Of a stretch of 34,380 bases of DNA, positions 15,891 through 22,674 are shown piece after piece. The stretch covers positions 1 through 34,380 of the IMG/VR virus record IMGVR_UViG_3300027969_000256. One strand, given 5' to 3'. Under the pieces are notes generated by a model. That model ran no database searches and was not told where the DNA came from. It worked only from the letters and a program-made list of their open reading frames with translations. The stretch comes from a virus. Positions within the stretch are counted from its first letter, which is position 1, and each line of letters starts with the position of its first letter. The translations under genes and the position numbers were made by a program.

Positions 15891-17567
15891 ATGCAACTAG
15901 ACCCTAGATTAAAGGACTTTCGTAATTTTTTATACATGGCTTGGGGGCATCTAGGTCTCCCTACACCTACAAAGGTTCAGTACCAGATTGCTGAGTACCT
16001 TCAGCACGGGCCAAAGCGGTGCGTCATCCAAGCCTTCCGAGGATGCGGTAAAAGCTATGTCTCCGCTGGGTATGTGCTATGGAGGCTTCTTCTTGACCCC
16101 AAGCTGAACTTTTTGGTTATCTCAGCCAGCAAAAGTCGTTCTGACGATTTCTCAACTTTCTGCTTGCGTCTCTTAAGCGAGATGCCCCTGCTCGAACACC
16201 TTAAGCCTACCGAGGAACAGCGGTGCTCCAAGGTTGCCTTTGACATCAATGGTGCTCCAGCTTCACAAGCTCCTAGCGTCAAGAGCATCGGGATTACAGG
16301 ACAGATTACAGGTAGCCGAGCTGATGTGATTATTGCTGATGACGTAGAGGTTCTTAACAACTCTGCTACTGAGGGGATGCGTCACAAGCTATCGGAAACA
16401 ATCAAGGAGTTTGATGCGGTTATCAAGCCTCTGGAGACCAGCAAGGTGATCTACTTGGGAACCCCGCAGAGCTACAATAGTATTTACAAGATGCTTCCAG
16501 AGCGAGGCTTTAAGACTTGTGTATGGCCTAGCAGGTTCCCTTCAGAAACAGAACGCATCGCTTATGGTGACTCGTTCTCTGTCGATCTGCGTGACGAGTT
16601 GCACAATGACCCAACACTATTAGGTAAACCCACAGACCCCCAGCGGTTTAGTGAAGCCGACCTTATGGAGCGTGAGGCCAGCTATGGTCGCTCTGGGTTT
16701 GCGTTGCAGTTCCAGCTAAACACCAGCCTCTCCGACCAGAATAGGTATCCCCTCAAGCTGTCTGACTTGATTGTAATGACCCTTAACCCCGATATGGGGC
16801 CACAAAAAGCTGTATGGGCATCTAGCCCGGAGCTTGCATGGAACGAATTACCCAATGTCGGCCTTAACGGAGACAGGTTTTACAGGCCAATGAGCATTGT
16901 AGAGCCTTGGGTTAAGTACGATGGCTGTTGCATGAGCATAGACCCATCGGGTAAAGGCAGGGATGAGACAGCCTATGCGGTGGTCAAGATGCTCCACGGA
17001 CAGCTATTCTTGGCTGAAATAGGCGGTTTAATGGAGGGTTATAGCCCTAAAAGCCTAGAAACGCTGGCTGAAGTAGCCAAAAAGCATGGCGTAAACGCTG
17101 TAATCATCGAAGAAAACTTTGGTGGCGGTATGTTTACCAGCCTTATCAAACCTGTATTCGCCCGTATACACCCGTGCAACATAGAAGAAGTCCGGCACAG
17201 CAAGCAGAAAGAAGCTCGTATTATTGATGTATTGGAGCCTGTAATGAGTAGCCATAAACTGATTGTAGACTCTGACCTAGTACGAAAGGACTATGCCGAT
17301 TGCGATGTGCGGGGCTTAGACACCGCCCTCAAATACAGCCTGTTCTACCAGATGAGCCGTATCACAAGGGACAGGGGTGCTTTGTCTAATGATGATCGAC
17401 TTGATGCTTTAGCTATGGCTGTGCAGTACTGGGTAGAGCAAATGGGCAGAGATACAGACTTGGCTTTGGTCGAACAAAAAGATCGACTTTTAGATGATGA
17501 GCTTGCTAGATTTGCAGACAGCGTATTTGGAAAAAAACGAAAACAACCAACTTGGATAAATAGATAA
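15891..17567 (+). CDS. Terminase large subunit (T7 gp19-like)
   Basis: 558 residues (T7 gp19 is 586). The ATPase domain shows a Walker A AFRGCGKS with Lys54 and a Walker B VIIADD (Asp150/151) with Glu153 near. The C-terminal RNase H-like nuclease shows DPSGKGRDETAYAVVK (Asp351), EENFGGG and a final LDALAMAVQYW. The product translocates DNA into the procapsid and cuts the concatemer. The family and sequence point to T7-type packaging with direct terminal repeats, although no repeat can be located from one window. Confidence 0.95.
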   Translation: MQLDPRLKDFRNFLYMAWGHLGLPTPTKVQYQIAEYLQHGPKRCVIQAFRGCGKSYVSAGYVLWRLLLDPKLNFLVISASKSRSDDFSTFCLRLLSEMPLLEHLKPTEEQRCSKVAFDINGAPASQAPSVKSIGITGQITGSRADVIIADDVEVLNNSATEGMRHKLSETIKEFDAVIKPLETSKVIYLGTPQSYNSIYKMLPERGFKTCVWPSRFPSETERIAYGDSFSVDLRDELHNDPTLLGKPTDPQRFSEADLMEREASYGRSGFALQFQLNTSLSDQNRYPLKLSDLIVMTLNPDMGPQKAVWASSPELAWNELPNVGLNGDRFYRPMSIVEPWVKYDGCCMSIDPSGKGRDETAYAVVKMLHGQLFLAEIGGLMEGYSPKSLETLAEVAKKHGVNAVIIEENFGGGMFTSLIKPVFARIHPCNIEEVRHSKQKEARIIDVLEPVMSSHKLIVDSDLVRKDYADCDVRGLDTALKYSLFYQMSRITRDRGALSNDDRLDALAMAVQYWVEQMGRDTDLALVEQKDRLLDDELARFADSVFGKKRKQPTWINR

Positions 17568-17572
17568 CGGCT

Positions 17573-18364
17573 ATGTCAGATTGGATTCTTAACAGAGCAA
17601 CAATGAAGTGGGAACGCCCTGCTCCATCTTTTAGTGCTCCATTACCCACCCCCAAAGCCCCTCAAACTACCCCTACCCAACCACAGGTTGCAGAAAAAGC
17701 TCCCACAATGCCTCAAAATGAGCCTACAATGGCCTTCAAAATGAACTTAAATAGTGACCAAGTAGATTCCCTTACAGGCATCATTCGGGACTCAGCAAGA
17801 GCCATTATGAAAGCAGAAGGTGTTTCAGCCGTCCAATCTGGCCGTAAAGAGACCTTTGGCTTCCGAGAAGGCAACCCCGGCTACCAAGAGGTGAGCCAAG
17901 CTGTCCAGAAGTTCGGTGCGAATAGCGAACAAGCTACCAATGCTGTAGCAGGTCAGCTTTCTTCAAAGCTCAAGGTCGTAGGGTTACCCAATGTCAAAGA
18001 TGCTGGCATGATTGGGGCCATTATGTCTGTTGCACACATGAGGGGTGATTCGGGTGCTAGGGCAATCCTAAACGCTGTTGGTACAAGCTCTGACAAGATT
18101 GAGTTCAGCCGTAAGGACATCACACCAGAAGCCCTTAATGCCCTCAATGGGATGAGTGCTGGGGAGTTCCATACCAAGCTACGGCAAGCCAGAGAGCTGT
18201 ATGACAAGACCCATTACTGGAACAAGACAGACAGCATCAAGATGGCTAATGGTAACACCCAGACAGGTAGATGGGGTGACCTCTTTGGTAAAGGGCTTCT
18301 CAACCGATACAATGATGAATATAAGACTTTTAGTAAGCTATCTGGTAGCTCCCCTACGGGGTAA
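17573..18364 (+). CDS. Late protein, possible peptidoglycan hydrolase
   Basis: 263 residues. The first 60 are Pro/Gln/Met-rich and look like a flexible tether (DWILNRATMKWERP, then a proline-rich run). The rest has a helical domain with GFREGNPGYQ, SVAHMRGDSGARAIL and a C-terminal LYDKTHYWNK ... RWGDLFGKGLLNRYNDE pattern. The last pattern and acidic/basic spacing remind me of phage lysozyme-like proteins, but no catalytic set can be proven. It follows the large terminase by five bases and is the last gene before a gene-free stretch. If it is a lysin it could compensate for the missing transglycosylase in the gp16-like protein. Confidence 0.4.
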   Translation: MSDWILNRATMKWERPAPSFSAPLPTPKAPQTTPTQPQVAEKAPTMPQNEPTMAFKMNLNSDQVDSLTGIIRDSARAIMKAEGVSAVQSGRKETFGFREGNPGYQEVSQAVQKFGANSEQATNAVAGQLSSKLKVVGLPNVKDAGMIGAIMSVAHMRGDSGARAILNAVGTSSDKIEFSRKDITPEALNALNGMSAGEFHTKLRQARELYDKTHYWNKTDSIKMANGNTQTGRWGDLFGKGLLNRYNDEYKTFSKLSGSSPTG

Positions 18365-18444
18365 CACAATATAAAGAAGATTTGTTACAAGCCTAGACTT
18401 AAGTTGTTTATAGTTAATAGTTTATAGTTTTCCCTTATGGGAAT

Positions 18445-18466
18445 TGTCTGTATAGTAGAGGGAGAC
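18445..18466 (+). promoter_or_regulatory. Possible phage RNA polymerase promoter
   Basis: The stretch TGTCTGTATAGTAGAGGGAG ends like T7 promoters (TATAGGGAGA) and continues into a GGAGA/TCTCC hairpin as in T7 leader RNAs. No second copy was found in the window, so this is tentative. Confidence 0.2.
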
Positions 18467-18542
18467 GATCTGATTCTCCTTACTTAAACGAATCTTAAGG
18501 GGGTATAGTTTAAGGTCACTTTATGGGGGTAAGGGGGTATAT

Positions 18543-18579
18543 AGATTAATCATATATTAGAATAATGAGATTAATCATA
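18543..18579. repeat. Paired palindromic sites AGATTAATCATA
   Basis: Two identical 12-base copies lie 25 bases apart (18543-18554, 18568-18579). Each contains the perfect palindrome GATTAATC. The spacing of about two and a half helical turns suits a pair of operator sites, but no cognate protein is known here. Confidence 0.5.
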
Positions 18580-18704
18580 GATATACATTCTTTAAAAAAT
18601 ACTAGTAAGTAATAACCTATTCTAAACTTCTATAATAACACTTACATAACCAATGTATGATATATGTCCTTTACAAAATGAATAAAGTTACTTAGAAAAC
18701 TTAA

Positions 18705-18851
18705 ATGCCTTTAGGACTCAACATTCAAAAGAACATTAAAGAACTTATGGCTGACAATAAGAAAAAAGGTAAAGCCAAAGGTGCTTCTGGTAAGAAACGT
18801 AGCATGGCTCAAATGCTTGCTATTGCTTACTCGAAAGGTCGTAAGAAATGA
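18705..18851 (+). CDS. Small lysine-rich protein
   Basis: A 48-residue protein starting MPLGLNIQKNIKELMADNKK and then KGASGKKRS, ending AYSKGRKK. It is very basic, with a short helical middle (MAQMLAIAY). Tiny basic proteins of this kind with an MAQMLAIAYS-like block recur in T7-like marine phages, without known role. The stop overlaps the next start in ATGA style (18848), so the two are translated together. Confidence 0.6.
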   Translation: MPLGLNIQKNIKELMADNKKKGKAKGASGKKRSMAQMLAIAYSKGRKK

Positions 18852-18979
18852 AAAAAGGACTCTATTACAATATCAACAGACGCAAGAAACTAGGCATCAG
18901 CCGGAGCAAAAAGAAAACTACGATTGACCTTAAGATTTATAAGAAGATGAAGAACAAAACTGGCGGGTTTGCTGAATAA
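18848..18979 (+). CDS. Small basic conserved phage protein (LYYNINRRKK type)
   Basis: A 43-residue protein starting MKKGLYYNINRRKKLGISRS, then KKKTTIDLKIYKKMKN. I recognise the LYYNINRRKK...SRSK pattern as a recurring tiny protein in environmental T7-like phages near the terminase end; its role is unknown. It begins on the ATGA overlap with the preceding lysine-rich gene. The high Lys/Arg content suggests nucleic-acid binding, but this is inference. Confidence 0.65.
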   Translation: MKKGLYYNINRRKKLGISRSKKKTTIDLKIYKKMKNKTGGFAE

Positions 18980-18980
18980 T

Positions 18981-19235
18981 ATGTGTTCAGTATTGAATAA
19001 TGCTCCCGCTGTTCGGGAAAGGGTGTTTTCAGAAATTAGCAACCAAGCCAGAGCACGGGGTCTAGGTCAAGATCAACAATCATCAACGGCTTCTGCTCCA
19101 CAAGCTACAGCAAGCCCTTTAGCGACTGACGCAGTTTCAGCGTCCTCTCCAGCAAGACAGAAAAGAACTAGATTGCGTGGAGTTTCTGGTTTAACTATAC
19201 CTACTGAATCTTCTGGTGTAAACGTGCCTCAATGA
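18981..19235 (+). CDS. Hypothetical protein, Ser/Ala-rich
   Basis: 84 residues from the ATG at 18981, one base after the upstream stop. An in-frame TTG at 18969 lies inside the preceding gene and is less likely. It begins MCSVLNNAPAVRERVFSEIS and then has a low-complexity Ser/Ala/Gln stretch and a basic RQKRTRLRG element. No family is recognised. The stop overlaps the following start (ATGA at 19232). Confidence 0.5.
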   Translation: MCSVLNNAPAVRERVFSEISNQARARGLGQDQQSSTASAPQATASPLATDAVSASSPARQKRTRLRGVSGLTIPTESSGVNVPQ

Positions 19236-19540
19236 AGATTGGCCCGTTGGAGTTTGAGGTCGTAGAGTACGACTCCACTTCAGCCTACAAAAAACTTATG
19301 GGGAACGAAGGTTCCTCTGATATGTTCGGTATCTGCCAGACATACCCAAAGACTCAGATTCTCATTAACAGCCTTCAAGACCCACAAAGCAAGCAACTGA
19401 CTTTGCTACATGAAGTGCTTGAGGCTATTAACTTCCTTTACGAGGTTAAGCTGTCAGAACGGGACATAAAGACCCTTGAGGCAACACTAGGGCAAGTGCT
19501 TAAGGACAACCCTAGCTTTACCAAAGGCTTTATTGGATAG
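19232..19540 (+). CDS. Hypothetical protein with a zincin-like HEVLE motif
   Basis: 102 residues. The central LTLLHEVLEAINFLYEV (about residues 57-73) has HExxE in place of the usual HExxH of zinc metallopeptidases, followed by a helical C-terminal region (DIKTLEATLGQVLKDN). Small phage proteins with this LHEVLEAI pattern are common and unassigned; they look like reduced zincins. If it lacks a third ligand it may bind metal without hydrolysis. It is coupled to the upstream gene by an ATGA overlap and is the last gene before the strand switch. Confidence 0.55.
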   Translation: MKIGPLEFEVVEYDSTSAYKKLMGNEGSSDMFGICQTYPKTQILINSLQDPQSKQLTLLHEVLEAINFLYEVKLSERDIKTLEATLGQVLKDNPSFTKGFIG

Positions 19541-19602
19541 ACCGCCACACCGCATAATCCACATCTAGTTTAACAGACCAACACATAAGCTTATTGTAAA
19601 GC

Positions 19603-19661
19603 CTGTACCCGTAGCCGTATCGAAGGCTAGTACGGCTTACAAGGTCACCTAGATGGTACAG
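19603..19661. other. Structured intergenic element between convergent genes
   Basis: CTGTACC (603-609 of 19k, i.e. 19603-19609) pairs with GGTACAG (19655-19661), enclosing AGCCGTA/TACGGCT (19613-19619/19631-19637). It lies between a + strand stop at 19540 and a - strand stop at 19687. There is no T-run, so it is not a classical intrinsic terminator. Confidence 0.4.
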
Positions 19662-19686
19662 AAGCCAAGATAAAGCAGTACGCATA

Positions 19687-19959
19687 TTACCTAGTCCCGC
19701 TACTGAAGTAATCGTTGCCCACTTTGGTCGTATAAGAACGAGGGCCATAATAGCTGTCGCCCTGCTTAACTGTGATTCCACCAGCACCGAAATAGGTGTC
19801 ACGAACTTTAGTCACTACACCTGTACTGGTGAAGGCTGTATTGTTCACGATTGTAGTTGTGCCTCTGGACTGATGAGACACACCTAAGAACTCAGACCAG
19901 TTATCTTCAGCCTGTAAGGTTGCGGTTACCAAGGTTAAGGCAATTAATAGTGTTTTCAT
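19687..19959 (-). CDS. Small secreted protein, the only minus-strand gene
   Basis: 90 residues. The start MKTLLIALTLVTATLQA is a clean Sec signal peptide with cleavage expected after LQA, giving a mature protein of about 73 residues. The mature part has degenerate repeats: TKVRDTYFGAGG, VKQGDSYYGPRS, TKVGNDYFSSG. Such G(D/N)xYfg repeats are seen in small exported bacterial proteins of unknown role. Opposite orientation to every other gene, its own promoter and a secretion signal mark it as a probable moron expressed from the prophage. It faces the zincin-like gene convergently and has no partner gene. Confidence 0.7.
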   Translation of the reverse strand: MKTLLIALTLVTATLQAEDNWSEFLGVSHQSRGTTTIVNNTAFTSTGVVTKVRDTYFGAGGITVKQGDSYYGPRSYTTKVGNDYFSSGTR

Positions 19960-19965
19960 ACGGAT

Positions 19966-19994
19966 ACAATACTAGTTACAAGCGGGGTTGTAAA
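19966..19994 (-). promoter_or_regulatory. Sigma70-type promoter of the minus-strand gene
   Basis: On the minus strand TTTACA (19989-19994) and TATTGT (19966-19971) are separated by 17 bases. Six bases separate the -10 box from the ATG, so the predicted start of the RNA falls at the start codon (leaderless). Confidence 0.45.
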
Positions 19995-20588
19995 GGGGGT
20001 GTAGTACGATAGAAGGCTGGCTAATAGAGGGGTTAAGATTTTGGTGAAAAAATCTGAGAGAGTATTACATGAATTACTGGTGCGTTTTCCCCCCCTATGG
20101 GGTCAAGCCGTTTTTTTCGGCGGTCGATGCCATGTCGAGGCTCTATCAACACCAGCCGTTGCACGACTGATGCAACCAAGAAAAGATCGGGCAAGAATCG
20201 GGCAAACATGACAGGCTCTCCACTCACAGGTAAAGAGATTGAGAATGTCTGCACCACCTATGCAACGCCGTCCCAGCTTGTAGAAAGAGGAAACGGGATT
20301 GATGCAGGAAGCGAGAGAGTTTTATGGGGTTTGCCTAGGGTGCAACGGGAGCAAATGCAACGCCGAAATATCTTTTTCGTGTTTTTTTGTTATACCTTGT
20401 CAACATTAGAAAAGCATAGGCCAACCATTAGCAGAGCTACTATCATTCTCTATCATTCTTTTTCGCTTGCCAAAAACTGAAATCGATAAGGTGAGCCGTA
20501 AATGCCCCTAGAAACGCTCGACACCGCTTCCCGCTATCCTCTATCCAGAAACGCACTTAAAATCTTTTTATAAAGAGATAAATATCCC
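19995..20588. other. Gene-poor region
   Basis: About 590 bases in which I see no gene that I can support. Open frames exist on both strands (for example 20097-20480) but their products are Arg/Ser/Thr-rich without start signals or family resemblance. The stretch has several ATGCAAC or GTGCAAC heptamers (near 20172, 20259, 20339 and 20354), and T-runs near 20110 and 20383. It may hold a decayed gene, a small RNA or an attachment site. Confidence 0.4.
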
Positions 20589-20617
20589 TTGACACACTTC
20601 ACGCTCTCCAGTATCTT
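20589..20617 (+). promoter_or_regulatory. Strong sigma70 promoter of the amidoligase cassette
   Basis: TTGACA (20589-20594) is a perfect -35 box and TATCTT (20612-20617) a good -10, with a 17-base spacer. The -10 box ends six bases before the ATG at 20624, so the message is predicted to start at or next to the start codon. This is the best bacterial promoter match in the window. Confidence 0.7.
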
Positions 20618-20623
20618 CACCTT

Positions 20624-20725
20624 ATGCAAAACGAAATCTGGACGCTCCTAGCCTTTGGAATCCTCTGCGGAGTAGCAGGGTTTTTCTGGGGTGCGGTTTA
20701 TGTCCTATTAAATAGAAAGAATTAA
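20624..20725 (+). CDS. 33-residue membrane peptide at the head of the amidoligase cassette
   Basis: The peptide starts MQNEIWTLLAFGILCGVAGF and continues FWGAVYVLL before a short basic end (NRKN). It is one hydrophobic helix of about 24 residues with the charge pattern of an inner-membrane protein. It has no Shine-Dalgarno sequence because the promoter lies directly in front, so leaderless translation is likely. It sits seven bases before the amidoligase gene. No family is recognised; a membrane anchor or export-associated role for the amidoligase is inference. Confidence 0.55.
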   Translation: MQNEIWTLLAFGILCGVAGFFWGAVYVLLNRKN

Positions 20726-20732
20726 AAACACT

Positions 20733-21698
20733 ATGAAAAACACACTATATAAAAAGGCACTACGCTGGGGCGGTTTGGATATGAATAAGCACCCTCTAGA
20801 GCTTAAAATGCAGATCGGGAGAAAACTGAAATTCATCGCCCGTCAACTACGCTTCGATTCCACCGATTATCCTATCGGACTCCCTCAAAAACATATCCCT
20901 AGCTTTCAACGGGCTGGGGCGTGGCTCTGGTCTGCTATGCAGGAAAAGAGAAAGGTTCACCGCCCTGCCGTTCCCGTGATGCAACGGGATATGGGTATTC
21001 GTGACCTGCTCAACATCCAGAGCCATAGGGGGGAGTTCATAGGGGTAGAGCTGGAGTTTTTATTGCCTAGGCAGGTCAACGCTACAACCCTTCGCACAAG
21101 TAAATTCATCGCCCTTACTAGTGATGGGAGTATCTGCCCTCCTAATGGCTATATCGGCTTAGAAGCAAATCTAGTCTATGTCCGTGGAATCTCAGAGAAT
21201 CGCCTAGAAACATTCTGCGAAAAACTATCACTATCACAAGCCCAAGTGAACAAGACTTGCGGTCTGCACCTTCACCTAGATCAAAGGAATGTCAGCCGTG
21301 CAACCGCTTGGAGAAGATACCACCGCTTAGTGTCTGCTCTCCCTTGGCTTAAACTTGCCGTGCCTCCCTCCAGAATCGGAAACACCTACTGCAAATTGAA
21401 CGCCGTTGGGGAGAATCCCGAAAACTATGACCGCTATATGGCGATAAACTGGAAGGCATACACCGAACACGGGACGATAGAAATACGACTCCTAAACGGG
21501 ACGACATCAGCCGACAAGATTAAGCATTGGGTTAGCCTTTGCATTGGTGCGAGCCGTAACACACTCCCCACGATTGAAGCGATGACGAATTGCAACGAAA
21601 TCCCACGGGAGGCTAAAGAGTGGTTCATGGCAAGAAAAAGAAAGTTCTATCCCGACAACAACGCAAGCGGGATGAGTGAAGAAGGGTCAGAAGATTAA
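20733..21698 (+). CDS. Amidoligase (glutamine-synthetase-like COOH-NH2 ligase fold)
   Basis: 321 residues. The first 90 are basic and helical, without a known domain. From about 100 the amidoligase_2 pattern appears in order: GVELEF (104-109, metal-binding acids), SDGSI (130-134), GLEANLVY (142-149), CGLHLHLD (176-183), a conserved Arg and Asn in SRIGNTY and RYMAINW (213-240), and TIEIRLLNGT (248-257). This family uses ATP to form amide or peptide bonds, and phage members often sit beside a class II glutamine amidotransferase, as here. The substrate is unknown; cell-wall peptides, a protein or a small metabolite are possible. It has an AAAAACACT leader just before the ATG and a charged, disordered C-terminus (SEEGSED). 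Confidence 0.82.
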   Translation: MKNTLYKKALRWGGLDMNKHPLELKMQIGRKLKFIARQLRFDSTDYPIGLPQKHIPSFQRAGAWLWSAMQEKRKVHRPAVPVMQRDMGIRDLLNIQSHRGEFIGVELEFLLPRQVNATTLRTSKFIALTSDGSICPPNGYIGLEANLVYVRGISENRLETFCEKLSLSQAQVNKTCGLHLHLDQRNVSRATAWRRYHRLVSALPWLKLAVPPSRIGNTYCKLNAVGENPENYDRYMAINWKAYTEHGTIEIRLLNGTTSADKIKHWVSLCIGASRNTLPTIEAMTNCNEIPREAKEWFMARKRKFYPDNNASGMSEEGSED

Positions 21699-21730
21699 AC
21701 ACAACAACCAACCAAAGAAAGAAAAACACT

Positions 21731-22456
21731 ATGTGCATAGCAATACTAAAAACTAAAAACGCAAAGATTAGCAGGAAGCATCTTGAAAACTCTGCTCAAA
21801 GTAATCCAGACGGATTCGGAGTGGCTTGGACAGACGGCCAACGCCTACGCACCTTTAAGACGATGAAGGCTGGAGAGTGGATCGATAAGGTGATGAGCTT
21901 AGAGAAGTCTATCGCTATCATCCACGCCCGTATCACCACGCACGGAGCCACAGACTTAGAAAACTGCCACCCGTTCAGAGTGAGTAAGGGTTTGGCTTTC
22001 ATTCACAATGGATGCCTACCTATATCCACAGCCGACAAGCCAACCCGTTCCGATACTTGGCACTTCAATCAAAAGGTGATGCAACCACTAGTGCGAGACA
22101 CGGGAGGAATCACCGCCCCACTAGTCGAAATGCTCCATGAATATGCCAAGGGGTCTAAACTCTGCTTCCTTAGCTACACGGGAAAATTCATAATCGTAAA
22201 TGAAACGGCAGGGCATTGGGCTGGGGGTGTGTGGTATTCCAACACCTCGTATAAAACTGGAAGCGACTGGTGGAAAACTGGGGGTTATACTTGCCCACCT
22301 TCCTATTATGGCAGATCGCCCGTTCAGCTCATCCCTCCCATTGGGGGAGTAGTCCCGATAGATGATGATGATACCATCGAAAGGATGATAGAGCAGGACT
22401 CTATTAAGAAATGGGAACAGCAATCCTTCCACACCACGGAAGGAGCGTGGGAATGA
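21731..22456 (+). CDS. Class II glutamine amidotransferase (Ntn hydrolase)
   Basis: 241 residues beginning MCIAI, so removal of Met leaves Cys as the N-terminal nucleophile. The expected glutaminase residues follow: NPDGFGVAW (25-33), HAR with Arg67, NCHPF (78-82), HNG (92-94) and SDTW with Asp108. There is no fused synthase domain, so it should release ammonia from glutamine for a partner. The partner is most likely the amidoligase 32 bases upstream. The C-terminal 75 residues (Gly/Trp/Tyr/Pro-rich, then an acidic DDDDTIERM) are not part of the usual core. The leader GAAAAACACT precedes the ATG. Its stop overlaps the start of the next membrane peptide. Confidence 0.85.
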   Translation: MCIAILKTKNAKISRKHLENSAQSNPDGFGVAWTDGQRLRTFKTMKAGEWIDKVMSLEKSIAIIHARITTHGATDLENCHPFRVSKGLAFIHNGCLPISTADKPTRSDTWHFNQKVMQPLVRDTGGITAPLVEMLHEYAKGSKLCFLSYTGKFIIVNETAGHWAGGVWYSNTSYKTGSDWWKTGGYTCPPSYYGRSPVQLIPPIGGVVPIDDDDTIERMIEQDSIKKWEQQSFHTTEGAWE

Positions 22457-22560
22457 TACAGCAAAACCAAAACGACCTATGGGCAGGGGTCAAAGTTTTA
22501 ATCGTGCTGGGATGGCTCTTTCTAGGGCTGGTCAGCTACATTAAAAACCACAACAAATAA
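22453..22560 (+). CDS. 35-residue membrane peptide closing the amidoligase cassette
   Basis: The peptide starts MIQQNQNDLWAGVKVLIVLG, continues WLFLGLVSYI and ends KNHNK: a polar N-terminus, one hydrophobic helix of about 20 residues and a basic C-terminus. The ATG overlaps the stop of the amidotransferase gene (ATGA), so it is translated with it. It mirrors the 33-residue membrane peptide at the start of the cassette. No family is recognised. Confidence 0.6.
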   Translation: MIQQNQNDLWAGVKVLIVLGWLFLGLVSYIKNHNK

Positions 22561-22579
22561 AAAGGAAAAAAAAACACAA

Positions 22580-22621
22580 ATGAAAAACACAATCAAAAAG
22601 CACTACCTTTCAGTACTCTAA
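22580..22621 (+). CDS. Possible 13-residue peptide
   Basis: ATG at 22580 gives MKNTIKKHYLSVL and stops at 22621, preceded by AAAGG and an AAAACACAA leader like those of the neighbouring genes. It ends just before the terminator. It may be a real micro-ORF or the relic of a gene start; length alone cannot decide. Confidence 0.25.
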   Translation: MKNTIKKHYLSVL

Positions 22622-22636
22622 AGAATTGATGCAACA

Positions 22637-22674
22637 AGCGGGGGTGGGGTTCCAATCCCTTCCCCTGCTTTTTT
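22637..22674 (+). terminator. Intrinsic terminator of the amidoligase cassette
   Basis: AGCGGGGG (22637-22644) pairs with TCCCCTGCT-side bases (22662-22669), and after one mismatch GGGG (22646-22649) pairs with CCCT (22657-22660), with loop TTCCAAT. A run of six T follows (22669-22674). It closes the cassette that starts at the promoter at 20589. Confidence 0.8.

Larger units (their letters stand above)
18365..18704. other. Gene-free stretch with repeats between late genes and small genes
   Basis: 340 AT-rich bases without a convincing gene. It contains a pair of GTTTATAGTT repeats (18406-18415, 18420-18429), a hairpin TTCCC/GGGAA (18430-18443), a hairpin GGAGA/TCTCC (18461-18479), two copies of TAAGGGGGTATA (18496-18507, 18530-18541) and two copies of AGATTAATCATA (18543-18554, 18568-18579). 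It is a likely place for promoters or operators. Confidence 0.6.

Noticed and set aside
19603-19661. tRNA gene on either strand
   Set aside because: Size is near 60-70 bases and an outer 7-bp stem exists, but D-, anticodon- and T-arm features are missing.
20097-20480. A 127-residue + strand frame in the gene-poor stretch
   Set aside because: Composition is Arg/Ser/Thr-rich with no start signal and no family resemblance; the overlapping minus frame 20033-20257 is no better.
22637-22674. Possible tRNA 3' end marking attP (GGGGTTCCAATCCC)
   Set aside because: The loop TTCCAAT lacks the purine expected after TTC, the stem continues through a long G/C helix and a T6 run follows, so an intrinsic terminator explains it better.
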